Source: Cryptomeria japonica (Eukaryota; Streptophyta; Pinopsida; Cupressales; Cupressaceae). From it: a DNA stretch of 64,000 bases. The stretch covers positions 22,050,047-22,114,046 of the forward strand of contig NC_081405.1 of the NCBI RefSeq assembly GCF_030272615.1. The letters are read 5' to 3'. The translations under genes and the position numbers were made by a program. The stretch's first letter is position 1; each line of letters starts with the position of its first letter. Shown here in pieces: positions 47,595 through 57,412 of the stretch. Under the pieces are notes generated by a model. It saw nothing but the letters and a program-made list of their open reading frames with translations. It searched no databases and was not told the DNA's origin.

Positions 47595-48656
47595 TGTTGG
47601 TATTTTGGTATGGTTTTGTCATTGATGTCAACACCTACTGAATACACCTACTTTGGAGATCCAACAACATTCACCGGCAAGCAGTAATCTGTGCAACATT
47701 TACTAATATATTATTCACTGACAGGATATATTGTTCACCGGTACCTGGAATGACATGGAAGACACTTGGTAATGTTGAAGACATCGTGTGGACACTTTAT
47801 TTTGAAGTAATAATCATTGGTATATTCATATTTGCATATTTGCTTTTAGCGGCAAATAGGTCCAGGTTATCTAGGGTTACACCGACAGGTTTATCTTTTC
47901 CAGATCAGCATGGCACGCTATGGAGATGATTTATTATTGTTGTAAATGCATTAAGCCGACATGTTTAATCAGTTATTGCATCGGATATTATATTATTTGT
48001 AAAATGTTTCTATTATAATATCTTGTAGAGCCGACCTACTAAAAGTGGTCTTAGGGTATGGTATAAATGTAAGATCTTATTTGTAAAGATCAAGTGTGGA
48101 ATGCGAAAAAGATTTAAGTGAAGGTATATGCGAGATCAAGCAGAGGCATACACGAAGGCATCATTTGAAGGTGAAGTTAGGTTTTTGTAGAAGCATATCA
48201 GCATTACATCGGTACTGAATCCAGCATATGAAGATGCTATTTTGTGCAATACATTCTTATTGGATTTAACTATCCAACTGTAGTCAGTGTGAATCCCATT
48301 TGTGATTGAGTAGTGAGATCTAGGCTGTTGGCCTTTCTGCATGTGCAGACCCCTTTTGTACACTTACTATCTGTAGTAGTATCATCTGATTGTGGGTAAG
48401 GTTTCCCACCATGGTTTTTCCCCTTACAGGGTTTCCACGTACAAATATTGGTGTCATGTGTTGTGGATGACTTTATGTTTATGTTTCATGCATTAATCCT
48501 CACCGGTATAGTGATTTACTGTTAACACTGTCTACCGGCATACTTAACTGGTTTATTGACATTAAGCATTAAGTGGTTAATTAGTTTTGGTTTGAATTTA
48601 TTAGACAACTGATTCACCCCCCCCCCCCCCCTCTCAGTTGTCTTCGAGACCTAACA
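47595..48656 (+). repeat. 3' LTR of element F
   Basis: 1,062-bp partner of 41939-42994. Its C-tract near 48617-48631 is expanded to about 15 C, against 8 in the 5' LTR. It ends CCTAACA. Confidence 0.93.
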
Positions 48657-49129
48657 AGGAACACATGTTGATGTATGTTTTGACACATCATAAGGCATCT
48701 AGAATGGAGATAAGATCGGCTCTACTTTACTGTGTGGTTTTAGCCCATGGTTTTGTAATACTGTTTGACAGTTTCTTGTATTGTTTTTCCTATATATGAG
48801 GTGCGTGAGATAGAGGTTGTGTGTAAGAGTCTTATGGCTATTGAGTTACCTTTGAATCTCTTATTAGTGGTACTATTGTGAAGAGCTTTCTCTGCATGTA
48901 TATTATAATCTATTATTGATTGTTGAATAATATATCGAGCTGCATTTGGAGAGTGGGATTTTTCTCCCGAAAGGGTTTTCCCCACGTACATCATTGTGTT
49001 GTGGAATGCATGATATTATGTTTATTTCTATCAAGTTTCTATAATTGTTTTAACGATCTGAAAATGTTTTATATTACCGTCCTCTCAAAGTTAGTGTAGG
49101 AAGTTGTTCTGCTACTTAACTTCCTTACA

Positions 49130-49375
49130 AAACCCTCTATGACTCCTCTTGTAGTTCTTAAAATTGTCTTTAAAGGGATCTATAGCTATCTTCTGTTGCA
49201 ACAACATTTCTTCCACCACCATAATTTCTTCATGGAGGTATTCTAATCACTTTTCTCACAAACCCACAACCACACTAGTCCTTGTGTAAACTACCTCACA
49301 TTTGGTGATTTTTTTCACACACTTGGGAATTCCTCTAGTACCACTTGATGAAGCGATGCTCCACCCAACACTCAA
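49130..49375 (-). pseudogene. Ty3/gypsy gag N-terminus (G0)
   Basis: On the minus strand: GTRGIPKCVKKITKCEVVY, then SVVVGL*EK*LEYLHEE, VVEEMLLQQKIAIDPF and NYKRSHRGF, which continues at 41510. The left half of gag is open; two TGA stops lie near 49250-49265. The start codon is not clear. Confidence 0.7.
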
Positions 49376-49408
49376 ATATAGAACAAAAACAAATATTAAA
49401 AAGACAAA

Positions 49409-50160
49409 TGCAAGAAATAAAACAACCCACTTTCAATTTATTGAATAAATTGAAATTACAAACTCAAAAATTATAATGCTACAACTATATGGGATTAAAT
49501 CATAACAAAGAAACTATATGGGATTGAATAGTATTAATAGAGTTGTTCTCTATAACCTTCATTCCCCTCTTTATTTGGCACCAATAGCCTTGTTATAATG
49601 TTTTTGACAATGTATCCATTCATTTTCTCACCCAAGGATAATTTTTATTTGAAAATTAAATTTTGTTAGCACAACTTTTGGGAGCTATAAATTTGGACTC
49701 AAGTGTTTGAGTTGATATTATACTATATCATTTGAAAGATCACAAAGAGATATACAACACTATAATAATTTGAAGATCATTTTGGTTGGTTATGAAGAGT
49801 TTTAGAGGTTTCTAAGGTCTTCAGATTCTAGTTTAAAAATTTATAGAATAAATTTTCCGAGAGAAAAATATCAATATCTTCCAAACATACACAATATTGA
49901 GATGATTCTTTCACCATTCAATTTATTTTTCAATTTCATTCCTTGGGGTCAATTTTCATGTCCACACATGCCCTTATAAGATGAATTACTAAAAATAGAA
50001 AGTTATTACTTTTGACTTTTTCAAACTTTTAACTATCATAAACCTCATCATGAGTGTCACCATAGGCTCCTAAACAAGTAAATAAATCTACAAAAATGAA
50101 AGGAAAATACAGTTTTTGTGGGTATGCAAAATTTCCCTTACACCACAAGGTCCTCCTACA
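49409..50160 (-). repeat. 5' LTR of gypsy element G0
   Basis: On the minus strand it begins TGTAGGAGGACCTTGTGGTG at 50160, with the GTAAGGGAAATTTTGCATAC start typical of many plant gypsy LTRs, and ends about TTTCTTGCA at 49409. The partner LTR lies outside the window, so the inner end is approximate. The presumed target duplication base set is TTTAA (50161-50165). The primer site is too decayed to call. Confidence 0.6.
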
Positions 50161-50519
50161 TTTAATTTAGATACCTTTGAATATAAATTAAATAAATCAT
50201 CTTGGGCTCATTATTGTCTTTGGATCATGTACATAACTTAGATACTTTTATCCTTGATCCTACATATTCCTATCCATAATGAAAAAATATCTTGCACACA
50301 TCTATTGTTTTATTTCTTTCCTAGGTTGAGGAAATTTTTTCATAAATAATATATTTACTTCAATGTCTAGCGTTAAGCATCTATCAACACGATATGAAGC
50401 ATTATAGGGGGGTTGCATGGTTTTTCTTGTCATCTCAATATTGAGAGGCAAAATTTAATTGCATGGGGTTCCTTCTTTCCCACTTTTTGGGGGAGACACA
50501 TAGTCCTCTCTTTTCTCTC
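50161..50519. other. AT-rich stretch, probably decayed pol of the 50520 relic
   Basis: No readable protein. Its position directly before an integrase core suggests decayed gypsy RNase H/integrase sequence, but I cannot align it. Confidence 0.3.
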
Positions 50520-51430
50520 CTACCATGGGGAACATTTATTGCACCTTCAATGAATATGACAAGGTCACTTGGTTTTCCAGAGAGTGTCACCTTAGATAGA
50601 GACACTATGTTTATGAGCCACTTCTGGTAAACATTATGAAAGAAGTTGGGGGAGACATTATAACTTTAATTTAACATACCATCTATAAATAAATGTATAG
50701 GTAGTGGTTATTCATAGAATATTGGGAAATATCCTAAGAAGTTTGTGGGGGACGAACTAGATAGTGGGATAAATGGTTCACACAAGCTAAATTTGTATTC
50801 AATAAATCATTATATTAATCTACTAACAATAACCCCTTTCAAATTATGTATGAGAAACCTCTAAAAAGTGTTGCAAACTTATTGGAGGTTATTGATGGAG
50901 GGCGAAATAAAAAAAATCAAATATTTTTGCACAACACATGAAGTGCATGCACATGTGAAATAATAGTTGAAGTAGATAATAGCAAATATAAGGCAAGTGT
51001 AGATGAACATAGAAGCAAAAGTACTTAATTGGAGTGATAATTGGTAATGGAACATCAATGAAAGAAAATTGCAACCTTAAAAATGCATAATAAGTTGAAG
51101 CTAAAGAAGATTGACCCTTGTCATGTGTTACACATGATTTTGGATAATACACATGAAATTAAATTATCAAAATGTTTACACATCTAATTGTTGTTTAGCA
51201 TAGCTAATCTATGTGAGTATCGTGAAGTTGAAAGTTTGGAGGAGGATAAATCAGCACTATAAGAACTATATTAGAGACAAGTCTTAGAGAGGTCTAAAGA
51301 TTAGTTAGATGGAATTATGAGTGCACGATTGAATAGAAGCAACATAAAGAATATTTAGTTTAGCGGAGTGGTCTAGAGGAGTTGAGAATGATTCATTTCT
51401 TTTTAAGGGCATGGGTTAATTTGGGTGTCC
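50520..51430 (+). pseudogene. Decayed Ty3/gypsy chromovirus integrase and chromodomain
   Basis: Broken-frame plus-strand matches to a chromovirus integrase: GFPESVTLDRDTMF and MSHFW, then LWKKLGE-like text, then KFVFNKSLYQSTNNNPFQIMY, NSKYKASVDEHR, KLKLKKIDPCHVL and ANLCEYREVE. A chromodomain-like remainder follows (ARLNRSNIKN to about 51410). It has many stops and shifts. It is oriented opposite to G0 and lies outside the G0 LTR, so it is a separate, older copy. Confidence 0.7.
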
Positions 51431-52610
51431 ACCACAACCTTCCATGATTCTTTAATTGTGATTCTTTAATTGTGAGTATTATGCTCACAAATATATTACT
51501 TAGAATGTCTAATGCAAGAACATCCAAAGTTTGAGAGATCTTACGAAACCCCAAAATATTGTATTTTATATTTTGTAGGTCATATTAATTTTCTTGTTAT
51601 TTCGTAGTTTGTAGATTCTCATCACAAAAAATAGTTCTCACTACCAAGGCATTTTCAACTTAGCTGGCATTCCAATTCACCTCAAATTGAGGATCAAGAT
51701 ATCATAGTGAAGTGGTAGGTCCACCTTTGTAGTAGAAACTAAACATATTATCAATCTTAACCGGTCCCTAGGATGTTCATAGATGAAACAACGTCAAGTT
51801 TTAAAGCCTAAATCTTAGCAAATGACATACACCCCACATGTCCCCTTTATTGGCAAACTATAATGTGCTAAAAGCCTTTGATGATTTTGTACTAAAGTTT
51901 GAATGTTACATTGACTTGCATAATTTTGATCATCCCAAGAAGAGCTAAATAGACGAAGAATCATGATCTTCGAGTTAGTGGGAGAGCAACAAAACAAATT
52001 TGGGTAGCTGGATTAGATTTCTCTAAGTATTGTAATCAGAATGTTGCCTACACACATATATTATTATAACAAGCATGTTTATATCTAAATTTGTCACTCT
52101 TATGGATAAATACATGTATTAGTGGAATGTATATTCAGTATTGAGATTTTATAGTGACCTATTATAATCAAGGACTTGATTTGTGAAGACATGCATACAT
52201 ATCTTTGTCTTTATTTTCAATTATGTGTATTGATATTTTATTAGCTTATGTTAAAACTGCATAAATAAACAATCTTTTATTAGATTTTCTATTTAATACA
52301 TCAACTTCAAATTAATAAACATCTAAATAACAATCTAAACTCATTTTTATATTTATATATATATATATATAAAGAATGTAAAAGTAGCATATTATTTACA
52401 CAAGTTTTACGGTAAATATTTTTGTTTGTGTTGAAGAACACCAAAATATCCAAAATAACATTTAAGTTATAGAAAAAGGAGATAAAGAGTCCATATTGTA
52501 GAGGGACATGCTAGCACAATATGTAACGAGGTTTAAAGGTTTGTAATAAGCTTTATTTAAAGAATTTGAAAATAATCTTGATCTAATTAAGTGATGACTC
52601 AAATTCACCC
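51431..52610. other. AT-rich sequence with no recognised feature
   Basis: No convincing coding frame. A 14-bp direct duplication (GATTCTTTAATTGT) lies near 51448-51476 and a short TA run near 52354-52371. It may contain the 3' end of the chromovirus relic. Confidence 0.4.
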
Positions 52611-52843
52611 AAACAGCTATTCAGTCATTAGGATGCATCAAGACATTCATGGCTAAATGCTACATAATTGAAGTTTTGACTTCTCATGGACGAGGAGTGT
52701 TGTTATTTGTTTGAGGTGATGATATAGTGAACAAGTTACAAACAATCCTCATCCATGAGAATTCAAAACTTCAATTAACTTCAATTATGTAGTATCTAGC
52801 CATAGATACCGTTGTGCATCCTGATGACTAGATAACCGTTTTT
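52611..52843. repeat. Hairpin-forming inverted repeat, MITE-like
   Basis: The left arm (about 52611-52700) pairs with the right arm (about 52745-52843) around a loop of roughly 40 bases; for example GCTACATAATTGAAGTT on the left pairs with AACTTCAATTATGTAGT on the right. The right arm has a 10-base duplication (TTAACTTCAA). Target duplications were not found. It lies about 260 bp beyond the poly(A) signal of the SPIRAL1-like gene. Confidence 0.65.
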
Positions 52844-53101
52844 CAAAATTCACAAAAGAGAACCATATGATTTCTCTTCATTGATTCCGTCAAATGAGCG
52901 TTTTTAGTATACTTAATCCAGATGGATACTTCATTAATCACACCATCAGTATTCTTCACTGAGAAAACTCTCTACAGATGCAGTTGCAATGGTTTAAAAT
53001 GCATATTCTATTAAGTAATTAGCAATCATACAATAAACCTGTGAGGAGATTGAGAGCATGAATATTTGCATGCTTAGAGCTATACACTAGAAGGGAAAAC
53101 C

Positions 53102-53107
53102 TTTATT
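53102..53107 (-). promoter_or_regulatory. Poly(A) signal of the SPIRAL1-like gene
   Basis: AATAAA on the minus strand, about 100 bases after the stop codon, in a plausible 3' UTR. Confidence 0.6.
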
Positions 53108-53206
53108 TTACATACAGATGAACAGCCCACATTTACAGAGGTAATAGCTAACTATATCTGTATAACGAAGCCATGAGATGAAGAACATCATTAATTTGTT
53201 GCCTTC

Positions 53207-53712
53207 TCATTTCTGTCCTCCAAAGAGATAACCAAGAGAAGACCCTCCACCTGGTACACTCTGCACTTTTGTCGAAGGTCTCCCCTGAAATAATACAAGA
53301 CCAGAAGAATCATCAAGACAGTTCTCCTTTCTCAGTAGGTTAAATCTAAAACAAGATACTAACAATAGAATGATTATAAGAGAAAACAAGATACTAACAA
53401 TAGAATGATTATAAGGGAAACAACAAACCAACAATTGAATGTTTATAAGGTCGCTCTTGACACCAAACAGTCTTAAAAAAAATCGATTACAAGAGGAAAA
53501 AAAAAAAACCAACTTACAGTAATGAAATTCCCAACATTCTGACCGTCAGCTCGATGGTAGTTATTAGAAATTGGCTGCTTATTGTCATTTTCATTGTTTC
53601 GAGGGACACTTTCATTGTTTTGAGGGATATCTTTTGTGGGCACTGAGGCTTCTCCTCCAAATAGGTATCCCAAAGAGCTTTGCCCCCTTCCACTGCAAAC
53701 ACCTCGACCCAT
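53207..53712 (-). CDS. SPIRAL1-like microtubule-associated protein (two coding exons)
   Basis: Exon 1 is 53712-53518 (65 codons), then an intron 53517-53285 (GTAAGT...TTTCAG), then exon 2 at 53284-53207 (25 codons plus TGA). The 90-residue product starts MGRGVCSGRGQSSLGYLFGG and ends RPSTKVQSVPGGGSSLGYL-FGGQK. This is the SPIRAL1 family layout: two near-identical GGGxSSLxYLFGG ends joined by a variable linker, with the conserved N-Y-x-RA-x-GQN-x-GNF-T block before the splice. In Arabidopsis SPR1 binds plus ends of cortical microtubules and guides anisotropic cell growth; that role here is by homology. At 90 residues it is shorter than Arabidopsis SPR1 (about 119), mainly in the linker. An in-frame GTG just upstream is not needed; the ATG at 53712 fits MGRG. 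An upstream GGTGCAG at about 53724 could be the acceptor of a 5' UTR intron. Confidence 0.9.
53285..53517 (-). other. Intron of the SPIRAL1-like gene
   Basis: 233 bp, GTAAGT donor at 53517 and CAG acceptor at 53287-53285, with T-rich sequence after the donor. It contains a direct duplication of about 30 bases (AACAATAGAATGATTATAAG at about 53361 and 53396). Frame and protein similarity resume exactly across it. Confidence 0.88.
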
Positions 53713-53719
53713 TCTCACT

Positions 53720-54229
53720 ACTGCACCTTCAAACGAGGATTGTAAAAGCTTTCTCTTGCCTCAACCTACTAATCAATCAATCTCTTATACACCACACCTC
53801 TACAAGATTTTTTCACCGACATTCAGAAATATGCTTTATTGAATAGTGCACTAAAGTTATCTGACCCACTACGGTCCCCCATAAGGAAGAGGACCCAAAA
53901 AAGTAATAACATTTAGTATTATTTGTTGTCAAGGAATAAAGAGAGGCCATCTAACTACAATGATTGACCTAAATTTGATGAATGGTAGAGACAATGATTG
54001 AGGCATTACAATAAAGGAGAGAAGGTCCCTCGCAATCACTTTAAAGATGTCATACACATCGGTGAACAGTGGATTTACACTGTAAATTTCTGTGGTAGCC
54101 CTTCAGAAATGGAGTTAGTGGTGAGAGGTGACAATAGCAACTTAACACGTCTCTTTGCCAAGGAATCATTATCCTTATTTGAAATGACAGGCTACCAATT
54201 AGCTAAGTTGCTGAGCTGCCCTTTTGACG
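53720..54229. other. Upstream region of the SPIRAL1-like gene, otherwise unassigned
   Basis: It should hold the 5' UTR and promoter of the minus-strand gene, but no clear TATA box was found. A plus-strand open frame covers 53998-54261 with no ATG until 54110 and no recognised domain. Confidence 0.35.
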
Positions 54230-54341
54230 ATCAGATTTGTAGGCTCCCTTACTGTAACTAAAGAAATCTATAATAAAGGATGGACTTTATAGGAAATAAT
54301 TGTAAGATGGGTAAGGTTGTGAAAACAGTTTCTTACATCAA
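54230..54341 (+). repeat. 112-bp direct repeat, left copy, flanking the fold-back element
   Basis: Begins ATCAGATTTGTAGGCTCCC and ends CAGTTTCTTACATCAA. It matches 56157-56268 at nearly every base. It abuts the left inverted repeat. Confidence 0.9.
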
Positions 54342-54656
54342 TGGACAAAATGGCCAAAATGGCCCTCCTCATGCCATGCCTTCTCCATGCCCCCCATGTC
54401 ATGTGTACGGTTTGATTGGACATGGTGGCTCTTTTTTTCATGCAGGTCACATCAGTATCTGGAGTCAGTTTGTCCCTGCAGTCCTTTCCTATAAAACAAA
54501 TTAAATGCTTTGTTTTTGTTTTTTTGGAATTTTTTTTTCAAATCATTTTCATTCTAACTTGTATCTTTTAGAGTATCATGGCTATGGTAAGGATTTACAA
54601 CATGGTTAGAGTTAGGGTTAGAATTATTGTTAGACTTGTAACTTGGGATTATGGTT

Positions 54657-55288
54657 AGGAATATGGTTATGGTTATGGTTAGGGTTAGGGTTAGGGTTAG
54701 GGTTAGGGTTAGGATTTACTTTATGGTTGAGGTTAGGCTTAGATGATTAGGATTAGGGTTAGTTTTATGATTAAGCTTAGGATTTAGGGTTATGGCTTGG
54801 ATTATGGCTAGGGTTAGTGTTGATGTCATGGTTAGGGTTAGGGTTAGGAATTAAGATGAAGAAGCATTAATCCATTATAGATTTTTCTTTTCAATAATTT
54901 ATTTTCTGACATAATTATGTAGATATCAATTATATTTCTACCATTTTAGGATCTCCAAAGATTAATAAGATTCATTCCAAACCTCCAGGAAGGAATATGG
55001 TTAAGGTTAGGGTTAGGATTTACATTATGGTTGAGGTTAGGCTTAGAGGATTAGGGTTAGGGTTAGTTTTATGATTAAGCTTAGGATTTAGGGTTATGGT
55101 TAGGATTATGGCTAGGGTTAGTGTCGATGTCCTGGTTAGGGTTAGGGTTAAGAATTAAGATGAAGAAGTATTAATCCATTATAGATTGCTCTTTTCAATC
55201 ATTTATTTTCTAACATAATTATGTAGATATCAATTATATTTCTATTATTTTAGGATCTTCAAAGATTAATAAGATTCATTCCAAACCC
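54657..55288 (+). repeat. Tandem duplication, two copies of about 300-330 bp with GGTTAG-rich text
   Basis: Copy 1 (54657-54986) and copy 2 (54991-55288) share AGGAATATGGTT, TTATGATTAAGCTTAGG and AAGATGAAGAAG, and end with ATTAATAAGATTCATTCCAA. Both are rich in GGTTAG. Confidence 0.85.
54677..54713 (+). repeat. TTAGGG telomere-like array, about six units
   Basis: An uninterrupted run of GGTTAG hexamers for 37 bases, with shorter runs nearby (54834-54846, 55136-55149). The usual plant telomere repeat is TTTAGGG; this is the TTAGGG form. Confidence 0.85.
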
Positions 55289-56156
55289 TAAAAGAATCTT
55301 CCTCATAAATAAAAATTAATTAATAAATAATATAATCTTTATTAAAAAAAATTAATAAAGAATAATATAAAAAAAGGATAAAAATCATTTATTTGTATTG
55401 TATTCATAATCTTTTCAATAAAAATTATAATGATAAAGAATAATTAATAAAGAATAATAATAAAAAAATGATATCATTTATTTTAATTTAGAATAATTTA
55501 TAATTATTTTAATTATTATAATTTTATATTTATATATTTTAAGATAATAAGTTACCACAAATTAAAATAAATTTATGACAAGTTAAAATAATTTTTAAAT
55601 TTAAAAAAAAATCAATAGCATTGTTATAATTTAATATTTAATATATTTTAAGATAATAAGTTATGACAAGTTAAAATAATTTTATTATTTCAAAAAAATA
55701 ATAAATTTATATTTAAAATTTTTAACATCTTTAGTTTATTAAAAACAAACTAAAGTAATTTTTAAAATTTCAACCCTAAAAAAATCTCCTAAACAAAATT
55801 TGTTTTCCTTTATTAAATAATTTTATGATTTATATCTTTTAAAAAAATTTATAAAAAAAATTTACACATATCTTTAAATTATTTGGATTATATTATTATT
55901 ATTTACAATTTTACTATAAAAGATACAAGTTAGAATGAAAATGACCTGAAAAAAAAAATTCCAAAAGAACAAAAACAAAGAATTTAATTTGTTTTACGGG
56001 GAAAGAGAGGCTGAACGGACTGTAGGGACAAACTGACTACAAGTACTGATGTGACATGCCTGAAAGAAAGAGCCACCACATCCAATCAAACTGTACACAT
56101 GGTTGGGAGGCATGGAGAAGACATGGCATGGGGCTGGCCATTTTGTTCATTGCGTC

Positions 56157-56268
56157 ATCAGATTTGTAGGCTCCCTTACTATAACTAAGAAATCTATAAT
56201 AAAGGATGGACTTTATAGGAAATTATTGTAAGGTGGGAAAGGTTGTGAAAACAGTTTCTTACATCAAA
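56157..56268 (+). repeat. 112-bp direct repeat, right copy
   Basis: Near-identical to 54230-54341 and starting four bases after the right inverted repeat. Confidence 0.9.
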
Positions 56269-56917
56269 TTTTGAGATCAGAATACCTAATTCTTTCAAAT
56301 CTAAAGTTTGAAATTTTTTCAGTAGTTCAATAGATTAATCTATACACTTGTAAAACAAGCTTTTAAAAAAGTATCTACCAACATACATTACATAATCTAA
56401 ATTTAAAAGCATTTTAGAAGAGCTTTAGTATGTGAAAATTCATCATACAAACTAATATCTCAAATCTTCAATTTATAGATAAATACAATATAAGATATTA
56501 CAAATGGTATTGTAAACCAAATTCTAATACCATGGGCCAAAACTAGATACAAAGAATAGCCATGCAAATTCAAAAATAGCTTATCAAAGTGGAGACGAAA
56601 ATGTTCACGCATGTCACATATATGAAACCTCCAATAATAGTATGTAATTTCCACCTTATAATAAATTTATCATAGATGTTGATTATCACATCTAAAGTAA
56701 TCTCCCTTATTTTTAGCTCTTACACTTGCCATATGATTTGTTATAAAATCTTCAAAAATAGGTCTTTCATATAAGACTAGTAAACATATATCTTTGGACA
56801 ACTAATCACTCATTTTTTAGTGCATTAGTATGTGGTAAAAGTATCAACTCAAAGTTTCAAACTCCACCCAAAGTTTCAAACTCCATTTTGACTGAGAACA
56901 AATATTTAGTAATATAA
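56269..56917. other. AT-rich sequence with no recognised feature
   Basis: No coding frame, repeat pair or RNA gene seen apart from a short direct repeat (CAAAGTTTCAAACTCCA near 56850-56885). Confidence 0.4.
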
Positions 56918-56922
56918 ATATT

Positions 56923-57399
56923 TGTTGGTGTAATTAATTATTCATGCTGGATAAATTATTACACCTTACTTAAGTTTACTTAGGAAATGCATTTCATAGT
57001 AGTTTGGGTATGAGACACTTGGGTGTTTGTGCCACATTGGGATAGTGGGTGTAGGAGAATTTCCATCTTTTATACTACTTTATCATATCCACTTATTGTG
57101 GAGTGATAATTCCACCTTCGGTGGGTGATCCACCTCATGTGGAATATTATATTGTTTCTCCTACCTACCACACCTATTTTCTACTTACGCTTGTTTCTTA
57201 TTGAGCCACATGTCATGTTTGTGTGCTCATATATCTATATAGCTCTGCCTATATAAGCAAGCTCATATTCATTGTATGTAACGATTGATGATCCAGTTGA
57301 TCAGTATTTTCATCTTGATAGAATATAGTTTATTCCTATCAATATTTTGTCTCTCTATTGTACTTTTCATTGAGCTCTTGATCTTGGCAAAATCTCACA
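56923..57399 (+). repeat. 5' LTR of element H
   Basis: 477 bp, TGTTGGTGTAATTAATTATT...AATCTCACA, with TATATAAGC near 57250 as a likely TATA box. It lacks the C-rich end motif of the other copia LTRs. Confidence 0.92.
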
Positions 57400-57412
57400 T
57401 GGTATCAGAGCC
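57400..57412 (+). other. Primer binding site of element H
   Basis: TGGTATCAGAGCC directly after the LTR, a perfect copia initiator-Met site. Confidence 0.92.

Larger units (their letters stand above)
41939..48656 (+). mobile_element. Element F: nearly complete Ty1/copia retrotransposon
   Basis: 6,718 bp with LTRs 41939-42994 and 47595-48656, target duplication AGGAA at 41934-41938 and 48657-48661, primer site, PPT and full-length gag-pol with four stops and one frameshift. It is the least damaged coding element in the window. It lies inside solo LTR G, itself inside G0. Confidence 0.93.
41511..49129 (+). mobile_element. Solo LTR G, split by element F
   Basis: Left part 41511-41938 and right part 48662-49129, about 0.9 kb together. 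It starts TATTGGGAAAATGG (TG mutated to TA) and ends CTTCCTTACA, flanked by AAACC at 41506-41510 and 49130-49134. The right part has the copia-like GGGTTTTCCCCACGTACATC stretch and a CCTCTCAAAGTTAGT end, so it is probably a copia LTR in plus orientation. The G0 gag frame rejoins when it is removed. Confidence 0.78.
1..50160 (-). mobile_element. Ty3/gypsy element G0, host of the nested cluster (truncated by window start)
   Basis: This is a minus-strand gypsy element seen as five pieces: the 5' LTR (49409-50160), gag N-terminus (49130-49375), gag middle (40830-41510), gag end/protease/RT start (6761-7770) and RT (1-153). The protein frame reads through each gap once the inserted elements and one copy of their 5-bp duplications are removed. 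Insertions A, B and G account for every gap. The rest of pol and the 3' LTR lie to the left of the window. Many stops make it a dead copy. The exact gypsy lineage is not resolved. Confidence 0.85.
54339..56152. mobile_element. Fold-back DNA element with about 237-bp terminal inverted repeats
   Basis: The left arm 54339-54573 and right arm 55914-56152 are inverted copies: left CAATGGACAAAATGGCC against the reverse complement of the right end, CAATGAACAAAATGGCC. The similarity runs to CTAACTTGTATCTTTTA. Arms this long without a transposase suggest a non-autonomous Mutator-like or fold-back element. The interior holds telomere-like repeats and an internal tandem duplication followed by AT-rich sequence. 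The flanks are 112-bp direct repeats, not the 9-bp duplication usual for Mutator-like elements. Confidence 0.8.

Noticed and set aside
53207-53512. 101-codon single-exon frame reading through the SPIRAL1-like intron
   Set aside because: Its first 75 codons are intron; only the last 25 are coding and they splice to 53518.
53998-54261. 88-codon plus-strand open frame near the SPIRAL1-like gene
   Set aside because: No ATG until 54110, no recognised domain, and it overlaps the 112-bp repeat; not enough to call a gene.
54600-55160. True chromosome end
   Set aside because: The hexamer runs are short and degenerate, lie between inverted repeats, and unique sequence continues on both sides.
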